From Aquincola tertiaricarbonis (GTDB taxonomy: Bacteria; Pseudomonadota; Gammaproteobacteria; Burkholderiales; Burkholderiaceae_C): 64,000 nt of DNA. The notes beneath the pieces were generated by a model that did no database searches, had not been told where the DNA came from, and saw only the letters and a program-made list of their open reading frames with translations. The stretch covers positions 124,001-188,000 of the forward strand of contig NZ_JZUE01000006.1 of NCBI RefSeq assembly GCF_000969605.1, read 5' to 3'. A program made the translations under genes and the position numbers. Shown here one piece after another: positions 1-7,717 of this stretch (positions within the stretch are counted from its first letter, which is position 1; each line of letters begins with the position of its first letter).

Positions 1-888
1 GCGCCCGCCCACCGCCGCGAAGATCACCATCTCGATCGACGGCACGATGCCCACCAGCGAAGGCGACATGAAGCCCACCTGCAGCGTGAACATCGCGCCG
101 CCCACCGCCGACAGCAGCGCCGACAGGCAGAACACGAAGACGCGGAAGTTGGCCACGTCGTAGCCGGAGAAGCGCACCCTGTCTTCCTTGTCGCGCATGG
201 CCAGCAGCAGCGTGCCCAGCTTGCTCTTCTGCACCCAGGTGCACAGCACGATGGAAGCCAGCAGCAGCGCCACGCAGGTGAAGTACAGGATGAGCTTGGC
301 ACTGTCGGTGCGGGTGTCCCAGCCCATCAGCGTCTTCAGGTCGGTCATGCCGTTGACGCCGCCGGTATAGCCCTGCTGGCCGATGATCAGCACGGTGAGG
401 ATGAGCGCCACCGCCTGCGTGATGATGGCGAAGTACACCCCGCCCACACGCCGCTTGAACATCGCGAAGCCGATGATCCAGGCCAGCAGCGTGGGCACCC
501 CCAGCAGCAACAAGAGCGTGAGCGGAAAGCTGTGGAAGGGCAGCCACCACACCGGCAGCTCGGTCACCTGGTTCCAGTCCATGAAGTCGGGGATGCCGGG
601 CGTGCTCTGGATCTTGGTGGTGACGGGGTCGCTGGCCTCCAGCTTCAGGAACATCGCCATGCCGTAGCCGCCCAGGCCGAAGAACACGCCCTGCCCCAGG
701 CTGAGCACCCCGCCCCAGCCCCACAGCATCACCAGGCCCAGCGCCACGAAGGCATAGCTGAGGTACTTGCCCACCAGGTTCAGGCGGAACAGGTCCAGCG
801 TGAGCGGAAATACCACCAGCAGCACCACCGCCAGCACCAGCACGCTGGCCATGCCGCTGCGTGCCATCCATACCCTTGCGCCGTTCAT
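1..888 (-). CDS. urtC: Urea ABC transporter permease UrtC (partial, 3' end outside window)
   Basis: This is one of the two membrane permeases of the high-affinity urea ABC importer (branched-chain amino acid/FwcD type). The visible 296 codons stay open to the window edge, so the C-terminus is missing. They encode a very hydrophobic protein with several membrane spans and the family-like stretches GVLSLGQGVFFGLGGY and GGVYFAIITQAVALI. The ATG at 888 overlaps the urtB stop codon as ATGA, which indicates translational coupling. The ATPases UrtD and UrtE would be expected beyond the left edge. The family assignment is firm; urea as substrate follows from the adjacent UrtA and UrtB. Confidence 0.93.
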   Translation of the reverse strand, partial: MNGARVWMARSGMASVLVLAVVLLVVFPLTLDLFRLNLVGKYLSYAFVALGLVMLWGWGGVLSLGQGVFFGLGGYGMAMFLKLEASDPVTTKIQSTPGIPDFMDWNQVTELPVWWLPFHSFPLTLLLLLGVPTLLAWIIGFAMFKRRVGGVYFAIITQAVALILTVLIIGQQGYTGGVNGMTDLKTLMGWDTRTDSAKLILYFTCVALLLASIVLCTWVQKSKLGTLLLAMRDKEDRVRFSGYDVANFRVFVFCLSALLSAVGGAMFTLQVGFMSPSLVGIVPSIEMVIFAAVGGR

Positions 889-1799
889 TTGCGCACCTTC
901 GCTGCAAACAGGCCCTGCGGCCTGAACATCAGGATGACGACGATGGCCGACAGCGTGAGCACCTTGGCCATCGAACCCGTCATGAAGAACTCGCTGATCG
1001 ACTGCGTCTGCGCGATGCCGAAGGCCGACACCACCGTGCCCAGCAGGCTGGCCGCGCCGCCGAAGGTCACCACCAGGAAGGCATCGACGATGTAGAGCGA
1101 GCCCGAGGTCGGCCCGGTGGAGCCGATGGTGGTGAAGGCCGCACCGGCCACGCCGGCGATGCCGCAGCCGATGGCGAAGGTCAGCCGGTCGGTGCGCCGG
1201 GTGTTGATGCCGGTGGCATTGGCCATCGGCCGGTTGGCCACCGTGGCCCGCACCCGCAGGCCCCAGCGCGACTTGTAAAGCGCCAGCAGCACGCCGCAGG
1301 TCACGGCCAGCGTCAGCGCCATCACGAACAGGCCGTTGATCGGGATGTCCAGTCCTTCGGACGGCGCCCAGCTGCCCATCAGCCAGTCGGGCAGCGTGGG
1401 GCTCACCTCCTTGGCGCCGAAGGTGGAGCGGAAGATCTGCTGCATCGCCAGCGACAGGCCCCAGGTGGCCAGCAAGGTGTCGAGCGGGCGGCGGTAGAGG
1501 TGGCGTATCACCGCCCACTCCACCCCCCAGCCCACCGCGAAGGCCAGCCCGAAGGCCACCGCGATGGCCACCGGGAAGTAGGCCTGCACCAGCCCGGGCG
1601 CATGCGATTCGGCCAGGTGCGAGAACAGGTAGATGGTGTAGGCGCCGATGGTCATGAACTCGCCATGCGCCATGTTGATCACGCCCATCTGTCCGAAGAT
1701 GATGGCCAGGCCCAGGCCCATCAGCAGCAGCACCGAGAACAGGCTGAGGCCGGCGAAGCCCTGCATCAGCCCGATGTTCCACATGTCGTTGAGAGTCAT
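885..1799 (-). CDS. urtB: Urea ABC transporter permease UrtB
   Basis: This is the second permease subunit of the urea ABC importer (LivH-type inner-membrane protein), 304 aa. Typical segments are MGLGLAIIFGQMGVINMAHG near residues 26-45, GVEWAVIRHLYRRPLDTLLAT, and a C-terminal GGAASLLGTVVSAFG. I chose the ATG at 1799 because it is preceded by GAGGGG at a good distance; the open frame continues upstream to 1898 but that stretch is Gly/Pro/Arg-rich intergenic-type sequence. Some UrtB proteins are about 500 aa with an N-terminal extension; this is the short form. The gene overlaps urtC by 4 nt and lies 109 nt downstream of urtA. Confidence 0.94.
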   Translation of the reverse strand: MTLNDMWNIGLMQGFAGLSLFSVLLLMGLGLAIIFGQMGVINMAHGEFMTIGAYTIYLFSHLAESHAPGLVQAYFPVAIAVAFGLAFAVGWGVEWAVIRHLYRRPLDTLLATWGLSLAMQQIFRSTFGAKEVSPTLPDWLMGSWAPSEGLDIPINGLFVMALTLAVTCGVLLALYKSRWGLRVRATVANRPMANATGINTRRTDRLTFAIGCGIAGVAGAAFTTIGSTGPTSGSLYIVDAFLVVTFGGAASLLGTVVSAFGIAQTQSISEFFMTGSMAKVLTLSAIVVILMFRPQGLFAAKVRK

Positions 1800-1831
1800 G
1801 TCGGCCCCTCGTGCGTCGGGTACGCCGCCCG

Positions 1832-1889
1832 GTCCCCCGAGGGGACGGCGGGCCGGCTTGGGGCGGCCCGGCGCTCGGCCCGGCCCGCC
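1832..1889. other. Two consecutive stem-loops between urtA and urtB
   Basis: The 109-nt urtA-urtB gap holds two perfect inverted repeats. The first is GTCCCC-CGA-GGGGAC (1832-1846). The second has 10-bp arms, GGCGGGCCGG (1847-1856) and CCGGCCCGCC (1880-1889), around a 23-nt loop. No U-tract follows on either strand. Such structures between the binding-protein gene and the permease genes often protect the upstream message or reduce read-through, giving excess binding protein; that role is inferred here. Confidence 0.5.
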
Positions 1890-1908
1890 TGCCAGCACCG
1901 TGGCTGCA

Positions 1909-3177
1909 TCACTTGTAGCCCTCGGGGAACGGATTCGGCTCGATCAGCGCGGGCGATTCGGCCACCACCTTGAACTGGCCGTCGAGCTGGGCCTGGCCGA
2001 TGCGGGTCTTGCTCCACAGGTGGTGATTGGGATGCAGCTTCACGTAGCCCTCGGGCGCGGTCATCAGCTCGATGTCGGCGGAGGCCGCGGCCACCTTGTC
2101 CACGTCGAAGCTGCCGGCCTTTTCCACCGTGGCCTTCCACAGCCAGGGGCCGAGGTAGCCGGCCTGCGTCACGTCGCCGATCACCGCGTCCTTGCCGTAC
2201 TTGGCCTTGAAGGCCGCGACGAACTTCTTGTTGTTCTCGTTGTCCAGGCTCTGGAAGTACTTCATCGACGAGTAGAAGCCGGCCATGTTCTCGCCGCCGA
2301 TGCCCAGCACCTCGTCCTCGGTCACCGAGATGGTCAGCAGGAACTGCTTGTCGGCGGTGACGCCCGCGGCCTTCAGCTGCTTGTAGAAGGCCACGTTGGA
2401 GCCGCCCACCACCGCCGCGAAGATCACGTCGGGCTTGGCCACCTTGATCTTGTTGATCAGCGAGTTGAAGTTGGTGTGGCCCAGCGGGTAGTACTCCTCG
2501 CCCACCACCTTGGTCTTCAGCACGTTCTCGATGTGCTTGCGGCCGATCTTCATCGAGGTGCGCGGCCAGATGTAGTCGGAGCCGACCAGGAAGTAGGTCT
2601 TGGCGCCCTTGGTCTTCTGCGCCCAGTCCAGGCCCCACAGGATCTGCTGCGTGGCCTCCTGGCCGGTGTAGATCACGTTCTTGCTCTGCTCCAGGCCTTC
2701 GTAGAAGGTCGGGTAATAGAGCATGCCGTTCTCCTTCTCGAAGATCGGCAGCACGGCCTTGCGCGAGGCCGAGGTCCAGCAGCCGAACACCGCGGCCACG
2801 CGGTCGTTGACCAGCAGCTTCTTGCTCTTCTCGGCAAAGGTGGGCCAGTCGCTGGCGCCGTCCTCCTTGATGACCTTGATCTTGCGGCCCAGCACGCCGC
2901 CCATGGCGTTGATCTGGTCGATGGCCAGCTGCTCGGCCTGGATGGAGCCGGTCTCGCTGATCGCCATCGTGCCGGTGGCCGAGTGCAGCTGGCCCACCGT
3001 CACCTCGGTGTCGGTGACGGCCAGCTTGGTGGTGTTGACCTTGGCAGTGGGGAACTGCTGGCCCCAGGCCATGCCGGCCAGGCCGCTCAGCGGCAGGGCG
3101 GCGGCGCCCTGCAGCAGCCGGCGGCGGCGCTGGAAGTCGGCTTGGTCGGCAAGGGTGTCGCGGTCGTTGGAAGACAT
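1909..3177 (-). CDS. urtA: Urea ABC transporter substrate-binding protein UrtA
   Basis: This is the periplasmic receptor that captures urea and delivers it to UrtBC, 422 aa, the normal length for the family. A basic N-terminus with FQRRRRLLQG ahead of a hydrophobic stretch suggests a Tat-type signal peptide. The mature part carries the UrtA/FmdD signatures VGQLHSATGTMAISE, YYPTFYEGLEQSKNVIYTG and VGSDYIWPRTS. The ATG at 3177 has an AGGAG ribosome site 7 nt upstream. It is the first gene of the leftward urt operon and diverges, across 185 nt, from the transporter-like sensor kinase at 3363, which probably controls it. Confidence 0.96.
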   Translation of the reverse strand: MSSNDRDTLADQADFQRRRRLLQGAAALPLSGLAGMAWGQQFPTAKVNTTKLAVTDTEVTVGQLHSATGTMAISETGSIQAEQLAIDQINAMGGVLGRKIKVIKEDGASDWPTFAEKSKKLLVNDRVAAVFGCWTSASRKAVLPIFEKENGMLYYPTFYEGLEQSKNVIYTGQEATQQILWGLDWAQKTKGAKTYFLVGSDYIWPRTSMKIGRKHIENVLKTKVVGEEYYPLGHTNFNSLINKIKVAKPDVIFAAVVGGSNVAFYKQLKAAGVTADKQFLLTISVTEDEVLGIGGENMAGFYSSMKYFQSLDNENNKKFVAAFKAKYGKDAVIGDVTQAGYLGPWLWKATVEKAGSFDVDKVAAASADIELMTAPEGYVKLHPNHHLWSKTRIGQAQLDGQFKVVAESPALIEPNPFPEGYK

Positions 3178-3260
3178 GGTCGCTCCTGGCAGGCGGGGGG
3201 GTCGGGTGGCGTGGAAGATCCGTTGGGCTGCATGTTGTGGGCACCCGCCCTGCGCACGAA

Positions 3261-3276
3261 TACGTCATTCAACGTA
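3261..3276. promoter_or_regulatory. Palindrome in the urtA / sensor-kinase divergent region
   Basis: The 185-nt region between the two divergent operons contains the inverted repeat TACGT-N6-ACGTA (3261-3276). Its right half, CAACGTA (3270-3276), recurs as a direct repeat at 3328-3334, just upstream of the kinase start. This layout fits a binding site for the LuxR-type response regulator encoded at 6776. No convincing -35/-10 pair could be fixed by eye. The operator role is inferred. Confidence 0.35.
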
Positions 3277-3362
3277 GCCGCCCCGCGCCGGTGCAGCGGC
3301 CTGCCGCGGCCTTGGGTTCGCTTCTTGCAACGTACCCGCGCCTTCGAGCCAGGAGTCCCAAG

Positions 3363-6300
3363 TTGGCGCAGCCCACGCAGAAGATCTTCCGCATCCGCCG
3401 CGACTACAACAGCTGGGTGGCCGACGAGACGCTGGAGGACTACGCGCTGCGCTACACGCCCAGCACCTTCCGCAAGTGGAGCGAGTTCCGCGTGGCCAAC
3501 ACGGCCTTCGGCGCCACCTCGTTCCTGGCGCTGGAGGCCATCGGCGCGGCCATCGCGCTGAGCTACGGCTTCGAGAATGCGCTGTGGGCCATCCTGGTGG
3601 TGGGGCTCATCACCTTCCTCACCGGCCTGCCCATCAGCTACTACGCGGCCCGCTATGGCGTGGACATGGACCTGCTCACCCGCGGCGCCGGCTTCGGCTA
3701 CCTGGGCAGCACCATCACCTCGCTGATCTACGCCACCTTCACCTTCATCTTCTTCGCGCTGGAAGCGGCCATCCTGGCCCATGCGCTGGAGATGTACTTC
3801 GGCTGGCCGCTGCTGCTGTGCTACCTGCTGTCGTCGCTGCTCATCGTGCCGCTGGTGATGCACGGCATCACGCTCATCTCACGGCTGCAGTGGTGGACGC
3901 AGCCGGTGTGGATCGTGCTGTTCTTGCTGCCCTTCATCGCCATCGTGGTCAAGGAGCCGCAGCTCTTCGCGCAGTTCGGCGGCCTGGCCGGGCGGGTGTC
4001 GGGCAGCGCGGGCTTCGACCCGGTGATGTTCGGCGCCGCCACCACCGTGGCCTTCAGCCTGGTGGTGCAGATCGGCGAGCAGGTGGACTACCTGCGTTTC
4101 CTGCCCAAGCGCACGCCGGCCAGCCGGCGCCGCTGGTGGGCCGCGGTGCTGGTGGCCGGCCCGGGCTGGATCGTGCCCGGCATGCTGAAGATGCTGGGCG
4201 GTGCCTTCCTGGCCTTCGTGGCGCTGCAGCACCAGGTGGCCACCGACAAGGCGGGCGACCCGACGCAGATGTACATCGCCGGCTTCGGCTACGTGTTCGA
4301 CAACCCGCAGTGGGTGCTGCTGGCCACCATCGTCTTCGTGGTGGTGGCGCAGGTGAAGATCAACCTCACGAATGCTTATGCCGGCTCACTGGCCTGGAGC
4401 AACTTCTTCGCGCGGCTGACGCACAGCCACCCCGGCCGCGTGGTGTGGCTGGTGTTCAACGTGCTCATCGCGGTGCTGCTGATGACGCTGGGCGTGTTCG
4501 AGGCGCTGGAGCGGGTGCTGGGCCTGTACGGCAACGTGGCCATCGCCTGGGTGGGCGCGCTGGTGGCCGACCTGGTGATCAACAAGCCGATGGGCTGGAG
4601 CCCGCGCGGCATCGAGTTCCGCCGCGCCTACCTCTACGACATCAACCCCGTGGGCCTGGGCGCGATGCTGGTGGCGGCGCTGCTGGCGGTGGCCGCGCAT
4701 GCCGGGCTGTTCGGGCCGTTGGCTGCTGCCTTCTCCCCTTTCATCGCGCTGGCCACGGCGCTGGCGGTGTCGCCCGCGCTGGCCTGGTGGACACGCGGGC
4801 GCTGGTACGTGGCCCGGCGCAACGCGCAGCCGTGGGCGCCGGGGCAGATCGTCACCTGCTCGGTGTGCGAGAACACCTTCGAGTCCGAGGACATGGCCCA
4901 GTGCCCGGCCTACGAGGCGCCCATCTGCAGCCTGTGCTGCACGCTGGAATCGCGCTGCCACGACCGCTGCAAGACCGGCGCGCGTGCGTCCGAGCAGGTG
5001 GGCCGCGCGCTGTCGGCGCTGCTGCCGCCCTCGATGGCGGTGCACAGCCACCGCCGGGTGGCGCAGTACCTGGGCGTGGCGCTGTCGCTGGTGGCGCTGC
5101 TGGCCACCATCCTGGGCGTGGTGTACGACCAGGAGACGGTGGTGGGCGCGGCGGATCCCCAGCTGCTGAGCGCGCCCTTCCTGAAGGTGTTCGCGCTGCT
5201 GTCGCTGGTGATCGCGGTGGCCGCCTGGTGGATCGTGCTGGCCAGCGAAAGCCGGCGCATGGCGCAGGACGAATCCAACCGCCAGAACCAGCTGCTCACC
5301 CGCGAGATCGAGGCGCACAAGCGCACCGATGCCGCGCTGCAGGCCGCCAAGGACCTGGCCGAGGCCGCCAACCAGGCCAAGACCCGCTACGTGGCCGGCA
5401 TCACCCATGAGCTGCGCACGCCGCTCAACAGCATCCTGGGCTATGCGCAGATCATGCTGAAGGACGAGCGCATCCAGGGCGCGCACCGCGCGTCGGTCGA
5501 CACCATCCACCGCAGCGGCGAGCACCTGCGCGGCCTGATCGAAGGCCTGCTGGACCTGGCCCGCATCGAGGCCGGCCGCCTGCGGCTCGACCCCGCGCCG
5601 ATGGCCATGCACGAATTTCTCGACGACCTGGTGCGCATGGTGCAGCCGCAGGCCGAGGCCAAGGGCCTGGCCTTCGCGGTGCAGACCAGCGGCCGCGTGC
5701 CGGCCTACGTGAAGGCCGACGCCAAGCGGCTGCGGCAGATCCTCATCAACCTGCTGGGCAATGCGGTGCGCTTCACCGACCAGGGCGGCATCACGCTGCG
5801 GCTGGACTACCGGCGCGAGGTGGTGCGCTTCGAGGTGATCGACACCGGCATCGGCATCGCCGCCGAAGACCAGGAACGCATCTTCATGCCCTTCGAACGC
5901 GGCAGCGCCGGCCGCCGCACCGGCGAGCCCGGCACCGGCCTGGGCCTGACCATCACCCACCTGCTCACCCAGCTGATGGGCGGTGAACTCACCCTGCGCA
6001 GCACGCCCGGCCAGGGCAGCACCTTCACCGTGCGGCTGTACCTGCGCGAGATCGGCGAGCCGGCGGTGGCCCGGCCCACGCACCGGCCGGTCAGCGGCTA
6101 TTTCGGCGCGCGGCGCACGCTGCTGGTGGTGGACGACCAGCCCACCCACCGGCAGATGCTGGCCGGCATGCTGATGCCGCTGGGCTTTCGCATCCGCGAG
6201 GCGGCCAGCGGCCGCGAGTGCATCGAGAGCGTGCAGGAGCACCTGCCCGACGCGGTGCTGCTGGACCTGACGATGGACGGCATGGATGGCTGGCAGACCG

Positions 6301-6779
6301 CGCTGGCGCTGCGGGCCGCGGGCTTCGCCACGCTGCCCATCATCATCGTCTCGGCCAATGCCTTCGAGAACCAGGCCGACCGCCTGGCCGCCGCGCAGTG
6401 CCAGGGCTTCGTCGACAAGCCGGTGATGGAGTCGGAGCTGCTGGCGCAGCTGCAGAAGCACCTGCAGATCGAATGGCTGGCCGAGCTGGCGCTGCCGCAC
6501 TGGGCGGCCGGCGGCATGGCCGCGCCGGTCACGCCGGGCGCAGCGGTGCTGCCCCGGGGCCTGGTGGGCGAGCTGCTGCGCGATGCGCGGCTGGGCCATG
6601 TGCACGGCCTGCAGCGCACGCTGGACAACGCCAAGCGCAGCCACCCCGATTGCGCCGCCGAGATCGCCCGCCTGCGCCAGGCGGTGGACCGCTACGAGCT
6701 GGACGCCCTGGCCGACGAACTGGGCGGCCTGCTGCGCGACCAGGCCGATGACGAGATGAAGGAAGAGGAATCCACATGA
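3363..6779 (+). CDS. NCS1 transporter-like hybrid sensor histidine kinase with receiver domain
   Basis: This is a 1138-aa membrane signalling protein. Residues ~15-490 resemble a 12-helix NCS1 permease (cytosine/purine/hydantoin type). A cluster of eight cysteines follows (C499, 502, 514, 522, 525, 526, 532, 536), then two more membrane helices (~555-625), a HisKA domain with phospho-His 682 in THELRTPLNS, an ATPase domain (NLLGNA, DTGIGI, GTGLGL) and a receiver with acidic pair D924/D925 and phospho-Asp D968. The start is TTG at 3363, with AGGAG 7 nt upstream; an in-frame ATG at 3237 lacks a ribosome site. It probably senses a nitrogen compound through the transporter domain and, with the overlapping LuxR regulator, controls the divergent urt operon. 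The architecture is seen; the ligand and target are inferred. Confidence 0.88.
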   Translation: MAQPTQKIFRIRRDYNSWVADETLEDYALRYTPSTFRKWSEFRVANTAFGATSFLALEAIGAAIALSYGFENALWAILVVGLITFLTGLPISYYAARYGVDMDLLTRGAGFGYLGSTITSLIYATFTFIFFALEAAILAHALEMYFGWPLLLCYLLSSLLIVPLVMHGITLISRLQWWTQPVWIVLFLLPFIAIVVKEPQLFAQFGGLAGRVSGSAGFDPVMFGAATTVAFSLVVQIGEQVDYLRFLPKRTPASRRRWWAAVLVAGPGWIVPGMLKMLGGAFLAFVALQHQVATDKAGDPTQMYIAGFGYVFDNPQWVLLATIVFVVVAQVKINLTNAYAGSLAWSNFFARLTHSHPGRVVWLVFNVLIAVLLMTLGVFEALERVLGLYGNVAIAWVGALVADLVINKPMGWSPRGIEFRRAYLYDINPVGLGAMLVAALLAVAAHAGLFGPLAAAFSPFIALATALAVSPALAWWTRGRWYVARRNAQPWAPGQIVTCSVCENTFESEDMAQCPAYEAPICSLCCTLESRCHDRCKTGARASEQVGRALSALLPPSMAVHSHRRVAQYLGVALSLVALLATILGVVYDQETVVGAADPQLLSAPFLKVFALLSLVIAVAAWWIVLASESRRMAQDESNRQNQLLTREIEAHKRTDAALQAAKDLAEAANQAKTRYVAGITHELRTPLNSILGYAQIMLKDERIQGAHRASVDTIHRSGEHLRGLIEGLLDLARIEAGRLRLDPAPMAMHEFLDDLVRMVQPQAEAKGLAFAVQTSGRVPAYVKADAKRLRQILINLLGNAVRFTDQGGITLRLDYRREVVRFEVIDTGIGIAAEDQERIFMPFERGSAGRRTGEPGTGLGLTITHLLTQLMGGELTLRSTPGQGSTFTVRLYLREIGEPAVARPTHRPVSGYFGARRTLLVVDDQPTHRQMLAGMLMPLGFRIREAASGRECIESVQEHLPDAVLLDLTMDGMDGWQTALALRAAGFATLPIIIVSANAFENQADRLAAAQCQGFVDKPVMESELLAQLQKHLQIEWLAELALPHWAAGGMAAPVTPGAAVLPRGLVGELLRDARLGHVHGLQRTLDNAKRSHPDCAAEIARLRQAVDRYELDALADELGGLLRDQADDEMKEEEST

Positions 6780-7687
6780 GTGCCCGAGAAGCCATGAACC
6801 TGACGCGCATCGTGCTGGTGGTGGACGACGCGCCGCAGTCCCTCGGCCCGCTGGTGGCCGCCCTGGAGGACGACGGCTACACCGTGCTGGTGGCCCGCGA
6901 CGGCACCTCCGCGCTGGAGCGGCTGGCCCTGGTGGTGCCCGACGCCATCCTGCTGGACGCGGTGATGCCGGGGCTGTCCGGCTTCGACACCTGCCGGCTG
7001 GTCAAGGCCGACCCGGCGCTCTCGCACATCCCGGTGATCTTCATGACCGGGCTGAGCGAGACGCCGCACATCGTCGAAGGCTTCGAGTGCGGCGGCGTGG
7101 ACTACGTCGTCAAGCCGCTGCAGGCGCAGGAGGTGCTGGCGCGGCTGGCCACCCACGTGCGCAATGCGCGCAGCGTGCGGCTGGCCCGCGAGGCGGTGGA
7201 CGTGGCCGGCTTCGGCGTGCTGGTGCTGGACAGCCACGGCCGCGTGGCCTGGCGATCACCGCAAGCCGCAAGCTGGCTGGCCGCCCTGTTCCCCGATGAC
7301 GGCGCGGCCCGCCTGGCCGAGCTGCTGCACGCGCTGGCGGCACCGGGCACCGCGGCCCGCGAATGCACCGCGCCCGACGGCCGCGTGCTCACGGTGCAGC
7401 CGCTGGGCCCGGCCGGCCTGGGCGAGCAGATGCTGCTGCTGCAGCTGCGCGCGGCCAGCGCCGCGCCACCCACCCGGCTGAGCCTGGCCGCCCTCACCCC
7501 GCGCGAGGCCGAGGTGCTGAGCTGGGTGGCCAAGGGCAAGACCAACCGCGACGTCGCCGAGATCCTGGGCATGAGCCCGCGCACGGTCAACAAGCACCTG
7601 GAGCATGTGTTCGAGAAGCTGGGCGTGGAGACGCGGGCGGCGGCGGCGGCATTGGCGAGCCGGGGCGGGGTGGCGGGCGGCGGGTGA
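6776..7687 (+). CDS. LuxR/NarL-family response regulator
   Basis: This is a cytoplasmic transcription regulator of 303 aa. The receiver domain has acidic residues D17/D18, phospho-acceptor D61 in ILLDAVMPG and Lys113 in VVKP. A ~100-residue linker resembling a degenerate PAS-like segment (VDVAGFGVLVLDSHGRVAW) follows, then a LuxR helix-turn-helix at ~240-293 (LTPREAEVLSWVAKGKTNRD). Its ATG overlaps the stop of the preceding kinase as ATGA, so the two are a cotranslated two-component pair. A second ATG at 6794 is possible. It is probably the output of the NCS1-type kinase and regulates urt; that link rests on gene order. Confidence 0.9.
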   Translation: MSAREAMNLTRIVLVVDDAPQSLGPLVAALEDDGYTVLVARDGTSALERLALVVPDAILLDAVMPGLSGFDTCRLVKADPALSHIPVIFMTGLSETPHIVEGFECGGVDYVVKPLQAQEVLARLATHVRNARSVRLAREAVDVAGFGVLVLDSHGRVAWRSPQAASWLAALFPDDGAARLAELLHALAAPGTAARECTAPDGRVLTVQPLGPAGLGEQMLLLQLRAASAAPPTRLSLAALTPREAEVLSWVAKGKTNRDVAEILGMSPRTVNKHLEHVFEKLGVETRAAAAALASRGGVAGGG

Positions 7688-7717
7688 GGCTCGATGGCCG
7701 ACCCGGCGGGCTGCCAT

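Noticed and set aside
1800-1898. An N-terminal extension of UrtB up to 1898.
   Set aside because: The extra residues are Gly/Pro/Arg-rich, overlap strong stem-loops and lack a ribosome site, whereas ATG 1799 has GAGGGG.
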